Assembly (NCBI GenBank): GCA_009776345.1
Contig: WRLS01000130.1
Coordinates: 1 to 5,802 of the forward strand
Reading direction: 5' to 3'
DNA length: 5,802 nucleotides
Source of the DNA: Oscillospiraceae bacterium
GTDB taxonomy: Bacteria; Bacillota; Clostridia; Oscillospirales; Ruminococcaceae
Part shown: positions 1 to 5,678 of the stretch, in pieces
How the letters are laid out: each line of letters begins with the position of its first letter
Position numbering within the stretch: position 1 is the first letter of the stretch
Notes under the pieces: generated by a model
Told to the model about the DNA's origin: nothing
What the model saw: only the letters and a program-made list of their open reading frames with translations
Databases searched by the model: none
Made by a program: the position numbers and the translations under genes

Positions 1-1099
1 GCCTGTTTTTTCCGCGGTTCTGGCCGCGCCCGCCGGAAGGATTAGAGTTTTGACCGGATCTTGCGGCGCGCTCCTGCTTTGCGTTATTGTTGACGCTGTC
101 AACATCATAAACAGCGGTGTCCCCGTGGTTATTTCGCCCCCCCGGCGGGATAAGCTGTCTGGCGAAGCCCGCCATAGTTTGTGTGCGGCCGCCCGCCGCG
201 ATGCCCATAGCATCGGCGACAGCGATGGAAATTTCCTCGGATATGCCGTCCGCCAGCCCTGACAAAGGCGCCACGACGCGCTGGCTTCCGACCATGGTAG
301 ATTTAGGCGGCACAAACCCCGAAACCGCGCGGTAGAACACTGCCGCCATCGCGTACACATCTGTCCAAGGGCCCTGCCAGCCATTGGAAACATACTGCTC
401 CGGCGCGCTGTAGCCGCTGAACAGTTCGGCGTCAAGCTCGCTTCCGCCTGTGCGCGTCGCCGCCTGGCAAAAGCCCCATAAATACGCGCGGCCCGCCTTG
501 TCAACATATATGGTGTGCGGGGAAATGCCCCTGTGAAGGTCGCCCCGCGCGTGCATATTGCCCATCGTGTCGCATAGCGGCACGAACATCCGCAGAGCCT
601 CGTCCAGCCCGATAGAGCCGCCCTTTTGTATAAGATATTCCTCGAGCGTTATGGTATTAAGATACCGGTAGACCGCGTAAAGGGTGTTGTTGTCGGAGAA
701 CACACTTTCTATCGGTATGACGGAATCGCTGACGCTAAGCCGCTTAATCGCGTTGCAAAGGTCGACAAGCTCCGCCATAATCGCCTTGTACTGCGCACCG
801 TACCCGCTCGCCGGGGTGATGGAGTTGGAGCCGTAGACACGGTCGCATATAGCGTGCGGGAAGTATTCGCGTATCCAAACAGGCCGGTCTGTCTGCCCGT
901 CGTAGCCGATGTAGGTGGCGCCCTCGCTGTTAAAGCTTTTCAGTGCGCCCACCGCAAAGCGCCCGCCTACAACAGAGCCGGGCTGAAGATAGTGCCCGGG
1001 GTTTGGCCTTTCGTTGTCGTAGCCGCACACCGCGCAAGTGCCGTCATGCTCCATGGGGGCCATGCAGCCGATGCAAAGGCCCTCGCCGCCTATAGCCAT
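1..1099 (-). CDS. Zinc-ribbon protein kinase-like protein, probable pseudokinase (C-terminus beyond window)
   Basis: The 366 visible residues (counted from the ATG at 1099) start with a zinc ribbon, C9-x2-C12-x9-C22-x2-C25, followed by a Ser/Thr-kinase fold at about 43-318. The fold is clear: 'REYFP' at 77-81 matches the usual KEYxP after beta-3, 'SAPEQY' at 231-236 is the APE segment, and 'TDVYAMAAVFYRAVSG' at 246-261 is helix F with its conserved Asp. The catalytic positions are replaced: the beta-3 Lys is Arg77, HRD reads HRG (189-191), the Mg-binding Asn is Thr196, DFG reads GFC (209-211), and the Gly-rich loop is degraded. ATP phosphotransfer is therefore unlikely; a scaffold or sensor role is inferred. 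After 320 comes an Asn/Gly/Arg-rich linker running off the window, and related proteins often carry a membrane segment beyond such a linker. AAAGGA (1117-1112) lies 12 nt before ATG 1099; the in-frame ATG at 1111 directly abuts it and is less likely. It is the last visible gene of the ABC operon. Confidence 0.88.
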   Translation of the reverse strand, partial: MAIGGEGLCIGCMAPMEHDGTCAVCGYDNERPNPGHYLQPGSVVGGRFAVGALKSFNSEGATYIGYDGQTDRPVWIREYFPHAICDRVYGSNSITPASGYGAQYKAIMAELVDLCNAIKRLSVSDSVIPIESVFSDNNTLYAVYRYLNTITLEEYLIQKGGSIGLDEALRMFVPLCDTMGNMHARGDLHRGISPHTIYVDKAGRAYLWGFCQAATRTGGSELDAELFSGYSAPEQYVSNGWQGPWTDVYAMAAVFYRAVSGFVPPKSTMVGSQRVVAPLSGLADGISEEISIAVADAMGIAAGGRTQTMAGFARQLIPPGGRNNHGDTAVYDVDSVNNNAKQERAARSGQNSNPSGGRGQNRGKNR

Positions 1100-1122
1100 T
1101 ATACCGCACATTCCTTTCGTAA

Positions 1123-1136
1123 AAGCATAAATGCTT
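1123..1136. repeat. Short perfect inverted repeat between permease and pseudokinase genes
   Basis: AAGCAT-AA-ATGCTT is a 6-bp perfect inverted repeat with a 2-base centre, filling most of the short gap between the permease stop and the Shine-Dalgarno sequence of the pseudokinase gene. In RNA it could form a small weak hairpin. No U-run follows on the minus strand, so it is not a convincing terminator. It might slightly affect mRNA stability or translation of the last gene, or be chance. Confidence 0.35.
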
Positions 1137-1140
1137 AGAA

Positions 1141-2496
1141 CTATTCCTGCTTAATCGCTTCCAGCGCGCTGATCTTGACCGCGCGGTTTGCGGGCATGAA
1201 ACCGGAAACAAGCCCGATCATCGTGGCCGCCAAAAGACTGCCCAGCACAAGCCACGCAGGGATTACGGAAATCTGCGACCCCGGGGGGATGTAAAAACCC
1301 CCGGTCATGTTGCCAAGCCCCTGTGTGAAAATCGCGCTGAATGTATTCATAACAAAAGATATGATAAAACTGAGGACAAGCCCAATAACCCCGCCGAAAA
1401 GCCCGATCAAGCCGGCTTCGACCAAAAAGACCGCGCGGATGTTCCCAACAAGGCAGCCCAGGACTTTCATGACGCCGATTTCGCGCGTGCGCTCATAGAC
1501 GGATGTGACCATTGTGTTCGCTATGCTTATTGCCGATACAATCAGCGCCATAACACCAAGCCCGCCGTAAATCATTTGCGTCTGGCGGATGCTGTCCATG
1601 GCCTGCTTGCGCATATTTTCCAGGCTGTGCGTGCTGGGGAAACCAAGCTCGTGTATCGCTTCCTCAACCGATGTGACCAGCGCGATATCCGTGACCTTTA
1701 CCCTGACGTTGTTGTAGCCGTCGCTGCCGGTTCTGCCGCCGGCGGAGCCTTGTGCCTTATTCATCTCATCTGTGATTTTTCGCATATCCGCGATGGACAT
1801 GAACATCCCGTAAAGCGTGCGGTGGTCCCTTTGCGGGTCGCCGCGAAGGATTCCGATGACCTCAATCTCATACTCCAGCGTCTTTCCCCGAGGGTCGTAG
1901 CCGGCGGCGGTCAGTTTTATACTGTCCGACAGCGGGTCAACAAAGGGCGGGAGGATTACGCCGTCTTCATCGGGCCAGGCGTTTACCGTATTATTCGGCC
2001 AGCTTCTCCTGGAATCCGTGAACTGGTAGGCGGCCTGCTCCCCGAAAAGCACTTGGATCTTTTTGAGGTCGGGCTCGGGCGGGAAGAACTCGCCTTCTGA
2101 AAGCTCATATCCTAATTTTCCGAGCGCGTCCGGGTAAACACCGGCAAAGTCCGTCCATTCTATTATATAGCGGTCACGGTTGCCTGATGTCAGCATTAGC
2201 CTGCCCGGGAACTGGCTGAACGGCGTGACAGTGTCCACGCCCCTTATGTAGCGCATTTGCGTTATGGCATCGTCGTCCAGTGGGGCCTGCGGGTCCCAGC
2301 CGAAGACCTCGATAATCGTAAGGTCGCCCCAGGATGCGATAAGGTCGCTTGTCACCTGCCCCGCGGCAATGCCGAAGGAGATGATCACGACAATTGTACA
2401 CGTGCCGATCACCACGCCGATGACAGTGAGGAAGGTACGGAATTTGCGGCGCGTGAGGTTGCGCACGCACATACTTAGAATATCGGTGAATTTCAT
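1141..2496 (-). CDS. ABC transporter permease, MacB/FtsX family
   Basis: This 451-residue protein has the standard MacB-type layout. A basic N-terminal stretch (VRNLTRRKFR, 11-20) leads into TM1 (about 22-46). A large extracytoplasmic domain follows (about 47-305), then TM2 (about 310-333), TM3 (about 355-385) and TM4 (about 413-434). Between TM2 and TM3 lies 'YERTREIGVMKVLG' (334-347), the conserved cytoplasmic coupling segment of the FtsX domain. The C-terminus 'PANRAVKISALEAIKQE' is also typical (compare PAxRAaxlxPxEALR). Members of this family usually transmit ATP-driven conformational change across the membrane rather than forming a channel; substrates include antibiotics, peptides and lipoproteins, and none can be inferred here. 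AAGGCGG (2510-2504), overlapping the upstream stop, is a good ribosome binding site 7 nt before ATG 2496. No MacA-like or TolC-like gene is visible. Confidence 0.95.
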   Translation of the reverse strand: MKFTDILSMCVRNLTRRKFRTFLTVIGVVIGTCTIVVIISFGIAAGQVTSDLIASWGDLTIIEVFGWDPQAPLDDDAITQMRYIRGVDTVTPFSQFPGRLMLTSGNRDRYIIEWTDFAGVYPDALGKLGYELSEGEFFPPEPDLKKIQVLFGEQAAYQFTDSRRSWPNNTVNAWPDEDGVILPPFVDPLSDSIKLTAAGYDPRGKTLEYEIEVIGILRGDPQRDHRTLYGMFMSIADMRKITDEMNKAQGSAGGRTGSDGYNNVRVKVTDIALVTSVEEAIHELGFPSTHSLENMRKQAMDSIRQTQMIYGGLGVMALIVSAISIANTMVTSVYERTREIGVMKVLGCLVGNIRAVFLVEAGLIGLFGGVIGLVLSFIISFVMNTFSAIFTQGLGNMTGGFYIPPGSQISVIPAWLVLGSLLAATMIGLVSGFMPANRAVKISALEAIKQE

Positions 2497-2503
2497 GAAA
2501 GTA

Positions 2504-2510
2504 CCGCCTT
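2504..2510 (-). promoter_or_regulatory. Ribosome binding site of the permease gene, overlapping the upstream stop codon
   Basis: AAGGCGG ends 7 nt before the permease ATG. Its first two bases are part of the TAA that ends the beta-sandwich reading frame, so in an intact allele translation of the two genes would probably be coupled. In the allele seen here ribosomes would stop at 2983 and not arrive at this site, which could lower permease expression (inference). Confidence 0.6.
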
Positions 2511-2982
2511 AGAAATCATCGTCAATTTCTTCCTCCGCCTTTGCCTTCACGCGCTTCATTAGATACATCGCGATGGGCGCCGCCATCATAAGCGCGCCTG
2601 TAATGCTCAAAGCTGTCCGCACCGCGCCCCCGCCGTTTTGAGGTTCTTGGAAGCCGGGGTCAACAAAATCTTGATCGGGCGTTTGGGGGACATAGGGCGC
2701 TTCCACGAACATTGTAAAAGATACGGTGATTTCTTTGCGGTTGCGGTTGTCGTCTTCGTATTGTATCACGACTTCGCCGACCAGCTCGCCGGATTCCTGC
2801 GGGATGACAGGCACGTCCAGGACATCGCGCTCACCGGCGGGAAGGTTGCCGTACCACTCGGACGGGGAGAGTATTTCCAGGCTGCCTGTGACCTTTGCGT
2901 TGATGTTTCTGGTTGCGGCTTCGCCCTGGTTGGTGATGGTGACGGGGATATAAGTGGTTTCCCCGATGCGCCCGTAGGGGGA
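2509..2982 (-). pseudogene. C-terminal part of the CARDB-like anchored protein, cut off by an in-frame stop
   Basis: These codons continue the preceding gene in exactly the same frame after the TAA at 2985-2983. The first residues, 'SPYGRIGETTYIPVTITNQG', are a typical CARDB/NEW3-like beta-sandwich opening, so the domain starting near 'VDRFSAEPIE' is split by the stop. Residues 438 to about 545 of the joined protein complete this domain. A Pro/Gln/Gly-rich linker, one hydrophobic segment (about 560-579, 'ALSITGALMMAAPIAMYLM') and a short charged tail (KRVKAKAEEEIDDDF) follow, which suits a single-pass anchor with a cytoplasmic tail. There is no ATG between the stop and the anchor region; the first plausible start is a GTG at 2814 with only a weak ribosome binding site, and it would begin inside the domain. 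Independent translation therefore looks unlikely. The conserved coding character argues that the stop is recent or an error. Confidence 0.75.
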
Positions 2983-4293
2983 TTACTCGATAGGCTCGGC
3001 GGAAAAGCGGTCCACCTGGCTTATAACCAGCGCAACCGCCCCGGGCGATTCAAGGGATACAAGCTCCGGGGGCGCGTCCCCGGCTGTTTGCACAAAATAC
3101 TGGTAGCTGAATTTTACGGCGATTGGGTGGCTCCCCGCGGCGGCTTCGGGTTTTGCCTCAAGCCCGATTACTTGCTCGCGCTCCGCACCTGCCGCAAGCC
3201 CGGTGATAAAATGCGCTGCGGAACCCGAAGCCAAGCTGAACCCCGCGCCCGGGTCTATTGTCATAACAATGTTTTCCAGCGGTATCTGCGTGCTGGTATT
3301 GCGGAATTTAAGGGAAAGCTCAAAGCTCTGCCCGGGTTCGATTAAACCTTCGCCCGCGGAAAAATCCGTGATGATTATATAAGGCGTGAGGGGGGAGGGC
3401 GGCTTGGTTTCATCTTCGCTTTTTTCTTCGCGCGCTTGATAGGCCGTGGCGGTCACGTTTTCATCAATGGTAAAATCCTCAATATTGTAAATCACGCGGA
3501 AAATGATTTGGTTAGACTCGCCCAGCCAGATGACATCGCGGAAATCGACCCTAAACCTGGGCGGCTCGCTTGAAGAAGAAGGCAGCCGTGTAATACTGCC
3601 GCGGTTGCTGCCCCGTGCCGCAAAGCCCCCGCCGGTAAGATATACACGGAACCTCGAAACATCATTGCCGGTAAAATACAGGCCGTTCAGCCCTTCGTCG
3701 ACATAGGTTATGCTTAAGGTAAACGGCTCGGTGTCCTTTGTTATACTTGAAAGCTCGGTTCCACGCCTGTCCGCCGCAGATACCCTTTCCCAGAACGGCC
3801 TGGATGAGCTTTCACCGGGGGAAGGGGCAGACGGGTCCTCACTTTCCCGTAAGGCAACTGCTTGGTGAATAGCCAGCTCGTAGTCGGTTTTCTCCCCGTC
3901 ATCATAGAAAACAGTGTAAAGCAGCCGGTTTGAGGACCCATCCCAAGCTATATCCTCAAATCGTATGACAGGGTTGCCGGTGTCCGGGTTTTCTGTAACC
4001 TCCGCCTGCATACTTGCGCCGCGTTCCCTGGGGACGAAGGGGCTTGCGTTGGAAAGATAGGCCTCGGCTATATCTTTTTCCCATTTTACCTCTATAACAA
4101 TATCATATCCGCGGCTGCGCTGGTTTATCGAGCCTATCGAATTTCTGTTTGAGCGGTTTTCCACACGTATGGAAACAACAGTGGGGGTAGCCGGTCCGGG
4201 GGTAGGGATAGCTGCCCCCGCATAAAATAATGTGCCGCGCCCCCCAAAAAACATCATGGCAAGCATAAGTAAAATAGTTAAAATTCGTTTCAC
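2983..4293 (-). CDS. Secreted beta-sandwich (CARDB/NEW3-like) partner of the ABC transporter, truncated by an in-frame TAA
   Basis: Start: GTG at 4293, overlapping the ATPase stop as GTGA, with GAGG 10 nt upstream. A signal peptide is clear: MKR, a hydrophobic core at 4-16, and an 'AGAA' cleavage region near 25-28, followed by a Pro/Thr-rich stretch. Residues about 38-150 and 180-290 appear to be two copies of one module; each ends with a similar block ('FEDIAWDGSSN...YTVFYDDG' at 112-132 and 'FRDVIWLGESN...FRVIYNIE' at 251-272). A CARDB/NEW3-like beta-sandwich spans about 305-425 ('EPGQSFELSLKFRNTS', 319-334). A second begins at about 427 but is cut by TAA at codon 437; the same frame then continues to 2511. 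The intact protein would have 594 codons and a C-terminal anchor. A role as extracytoplasmic partner of the permease is inferred from position and topology. No enzymatic motif is visible. As sequenced the product would be secreted but unanchored. Confidence 0.85.
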   Translation of the reverse strand: MKRILTILLMLAMMFFGGRGTLFYAGAAIPTPGPATPTVVSIRVENRSNRNSIGSINQRSRGYDIVIEVKWEKDIAEAYLSNASPFVPRERGASMQAEVTENPDTGNPVIRFEDIAWDGSSNRLLYTVFYDDGEKTDYELAIHQAVALRESEDPSAPSPGESSSRPFWERVSAADRRGTELSSITKDTEPFTLSITYVDEGLNGLYFTGNDVSRFRVYLTGGGFAARGSNRGSITRLPSSSSEPPRFRVDFRDVIWLGESNQIIFRVIYNIEDFTIDENVTATAYQAREEKSEDETKPPSPLTPYIIITDFSAGEGLIEPGQSFELSLKFRNTSTQIPLENIVMTIDPGAGFSLASGSAAHFITGLAAGAEREQVIGLEAKPEAAAGSHPIAVKFSYQYFVQTAGDAPPELVSLESPGAVALVISQVDRFSAEPIE

Positions 4294-5042
4294 TGTCCGT
4301 TTACCTCGGTTTCTTCGATGGTCATGTCGTCTTCGTCGTCAAAGGCGATTGAGCGGTTTTCCATATCTGATGTAATATTGCCGTCGAGTATAGTGATGAT
4401 CCTGTCGGCATATTTCGCCAGGTTGGGGTCGTGGGTTACGAGTATGAGCGTCTGGTTGTGCCGGCGGCAAAGCCCGACCATCATGCGCATGACTTCCATT
4501 GTCGTGCGGGAGTCAAGGTTGCCGGTAGGCTCGTCCGCGAAAACGATTTTCGGGTTTGCCACAAACGCCCTCGCGATGCCCACGCGCTGCTGCTGCCCGC
4601 CGGACATCTGCGCAGGTGTATGTGCCAGCCGCTCCTTCAGCCCGACCTCTGACAGAATTTTCCGTGCGGCTTTTTCCCTTAAAGTTTTATCCGCGCCCCG
4701 GAAAATAAGCGGCAGGCTTACATTTTCAAGCGCCGTCATCGATGCCATCAGGTTATATGACTGGAAGATAAAGCCAATGTATTTTTGGCGGAATTTCGCA
4801 AGCCTGTCCTCGGAGAAGCGGGAGATATCGCGCTTGCCGATAAAAACCTCGCCCCGTGTTGGTTTTTCAAGCCCCGCAAGCTGGTTTAGAAGCGTAGATT
4901 TGCCCGAGCCTGATGTACCGACTATGCAGCAGACCTGCCCGGTGGGGACCTCAAAGCTTACATCGTCAAGGGCGACCACATACTCGCCGCCAACCTTGTA
5001 CACCTTGCGCAGGTTTTTGACCCGGATGATTGGGGCGGACAT
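4290..5042 (-). CDS. ABC transporter ATP-binding protein, MacB/LolD type
   Basis: This 250-residue (from ATG 5042) complete nucleotide-binding domain shows Walker A GTSGSGKS (42-49), Q-loop Gln94 in 'FQSYN', signature MSGGQ (146-150, a Met variant of LSGGQ), Walker B IVFADEP (166-172) with catalytic Glu171, D-loop GNLD (174-177) and H-loop His204. 'FQSYNLMASMTALENVSLP' and 'ADEPTGNLDS' are typical of the MacB/LolD/FtsE group that energises FtsX-fold permeases. An unusual acidic tail (about 233-250, 'AFDDEDDMTIEETEVNGQ') extends beyond the core. Start choice: 'MSAPIIRVKNL' is a usual family N-terminus and AAGGGA lies 12 nt upstream; in-frame ATGs at 5054 (abutting the AAGGGA) and 5063 (no ribosome binding site) are alternatives. 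It is the first gene of the operon and overlaps the next by four bases, so the two are probably translationally coupled. It should work at the inner face of the membrane with the permease at 1141-2496. Confidence 0.95.
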   Translation of the reverse strand: MSAPIIRVKNLRKVYKVGGEYVVALDDVSFEVPTGQVCCIVGTSGSGKSTLLNQLAGLEKPTRGEVFIGKRDISRFSEDRLAKFRQKYIGFIFQSYNLMASMTALENVSLPLIFRGADKTLREKAARKILSEVGLKERLAHTPAQMSGGQQQRVGIARAFVANPKIVFADEPTGNLDSRTTMEVMRMMVGLCRRHNQTLILVTHDPNLAKYADRIITILDGNITSDMENRSIAFDDEDDMTIEETEVNGQ

Positions 5043-5057
5043 TGGGGCAATCATTCC

Positions 5058-5067
5058 CTTCATGAAG
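5058..5067. repeat. 10-bp perfect palindrome CTTCATGAAG in the operon leader
   Basis: CTTCATGAAG is perfectly self-complementary and contains the upstream, non-preferred ATG (5063) of the ATPase gene. It lies just before the AAGGGA ribosome binding site. It may be a small operator or chance; nothing else supports a function. Confidence 0.2.
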
Positions 5068-5137
5068 CGCGGTTTGTTATTTTACAATATTTCCCGGCTC
5101 GGAAAAGCGCGAAGCCTGTTGAAAATCTTCCGCAAAC

Positions 5138-5166
5138 AGTATACCATAAAGAATGTGCTAAATCAA
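5138..5166 (-). promoter_or_regulatory. Sigma-A-type promoter of the ABC/pseudokinase operon
   Basis: On the minus strand the sequence reads TTGATT (5166-5161), a 17-bp spacer, then TATACT (5143-5138). The -10 is preceded by TGG, which gives an extended -10 (TGn). Hexamers and spacing are near the vegetative consensus. The expected transcription start is about 5131, leaving a leader of roughly 90 nt before the ATPase start. No comparably good promoter was seen between the operon genes. Confidence 0.8.
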
Positions 5167-5319
5167 CAAAAATCAAGCGCGGGCGCACGACTGCCGCATG
5201 AATGGTAATGCAAAGCAGAAACCGGTGAGGGAAGGGAAAAATCTAAGCGTTTAAGATTTGACGAATATATTTGCAAGGATTTAAGCAGGACATAAATCTT
5301 TTTTCAGCCATTACTCAGG
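5167..5319. other. Intergenic region upstream of the operon promoter
   Basis: I see no coding sequence, RNA gene or convincing terminator here. Base composition becomes AT-richer to the right of about 5230 compared with the GC-richer operon. One imperfect palindrome lies at 5239-5259. Together with the promoter, the leader, the orphan remnant and the terminator this makes up the long gene-poor stretch between the ATPase and the recombinase. Confidence 0.5.
5239..5259. repeat. Imperfect palindrome AAATCT-N9-AGATTT, possible operator
   Basis: The 6-bp arms AAATCT and AGATTT flank a 9-base centre (AAGCGTTTA). The element is centred about 85 bp upstream of the operon's -35 box. Spacing and size would suit a dimeric regulator binding site, but no regulator gene is in the window and an AT-rich chance match is possible. 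Confidence 0.25.
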
Positions 5320-5475
5320 CTACTGATGAAAGGATTTTTGCATCTTTTCGCCCTCATTTATATTCAACAACTCATTAAACCTATCCCGGAACCCCTGTAA
5401 ATACTCCGGTGACAGCATTGCAAACGCACGCTCTATTAGACCTCTTGCATAACTAAGCCACCCTTTTGTTAGGAT
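5320..5475 (-). pseudogene. Orphan coding remnant, unrecognised C-terminal fragment
   Basis: A 51-codon open stretch runs from just after a TGA (5478-5476) to a TAG at 5322-5320. Its translation looks protein-like: 'GWLSYARGLIERAFAMLSPE' and 'YLQGFRDRFNELLNINEGE' suggest two amphipathic helices. The only in-frame ATG is at 5418, inside the first helix, without a clear ribosome binding site. It therefore looks like the 3' end of a gene whose 5' part was lost, perhaps on insertion of the element carrying the recombinase to its right. I do not recognise the family. It could also be chance, since the stretch is short. Confidence 0.4.
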
Positions 5476-5486
5476 TCACGCAAAAT

Positions 5487-5563
5487 GGCGAAAGAAGAAG
5501 CGAGAAAAACGGGAATGAAACAAGACTAAAAGGAGAAGACAAGGAAGCAGGGGACATAAAAAA
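5487..5563. other. Purine-rich tract on the plus strand
   Basis: This stretch is overwhelmingly A and G on the plus strand, with runs such as GAAAGAAGAAG and AAGGAGAAGACAAGGAAG. It lies directly beyond the recombinase terminator, between it and the orphan remnant. No gene is supported. It may mark the boundary zone of the mobile element. Confidence 0.3.
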
Positions 5564-5604
5564 GCGCGCAAATACCGGAATGTAAAAGTGCGGTATTTGC
5601 GCGC
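5558..5604 (-). terminator. Intrinsic terminator downstream of the serine recombinase gene
   Basis: The arms GCGCGCAAATACCG (5564-5577) and CGGTATTTGCGCGC (5591-5604) are perfectly complementary over 14 bp and enclose a 13-base loop. On the minus strand the hairpin is followed by six T residues (5563-5558). This is a textbook Rho-independent terminator for transcription coming from the recombinase, which stops 75 bases upstream. No T-run follows on the plus strand, so it should work in one direction. It would insulate the ABC operon from recombinase transcription. Confidence 0.85.
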
Positions 5605-5678
5605 AAAATAACACTCCTTTTAGGGCGGTGTACGTAAAACAGTAATGTGTAGTTTGGGAGAAATGGCATGATTTATGG

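Noticed and set aside
626..1138. 170-codon plus-strand open frame
   Set aside because: It lies entirely antisense to the zinc-ribbon pseudokinase, whose motifs are unmistakable, and its translation resembles no protein family.
1576..2100. 174-codon plus-strand open frame
   Set aside because: Antisense shadow of the permease gene; low-complexity translation with no recognisable domain.
2983..2985. TAA read as a sense codon through a reassigned genetic code
   Set aside because: TAA reassignment is not known in bacteria; TAG and TGA also serve as stops for neighbouring genes and all other genes read normally with the standard code. The TAA-T context also favours efficient termination.
2971..2995. 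Frameshift as the cause of the split beta-sandwich gene
   Set aside because: Both parts are in the same frame (codon low coordinates 2983 and 2509 share the same phase); only a single TAA separates them.
2638..3345. 235-codon plus-strand open frame
   Set aside because: It is antisense to the beta-sandwich gene and spans its stop; the minus-strand frame shows coherent domains, signal peptide and anchor while this one does not.
4318..5208. 296-codon plus-strand open frame
   Set aside because: Antisense shadow of the ABC ATPase, where all nucleotide-binding motifs are on the minus strand.
5258..5286. Plus-strand promoter with TTGACG as -35
   Set aside because: No acceptable -10 hexamer lies at the proper distance (TTAAGC) and no plus-strand gene follows.
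5326..5400. 24-codon plus-strand hydrophobic frame starting ATGAAAGG
   Set aside because: It has no clear ribosome binding site and is antisense to the more protein-like orphan remnant.
5485..5529. 14-codon plus-strand peptide frame starting ATGGCG
   Set aside because: It lies in a purine-rich tract where lysine/glutamate-rich frames arise by chance, and it has no ribosome binding site.
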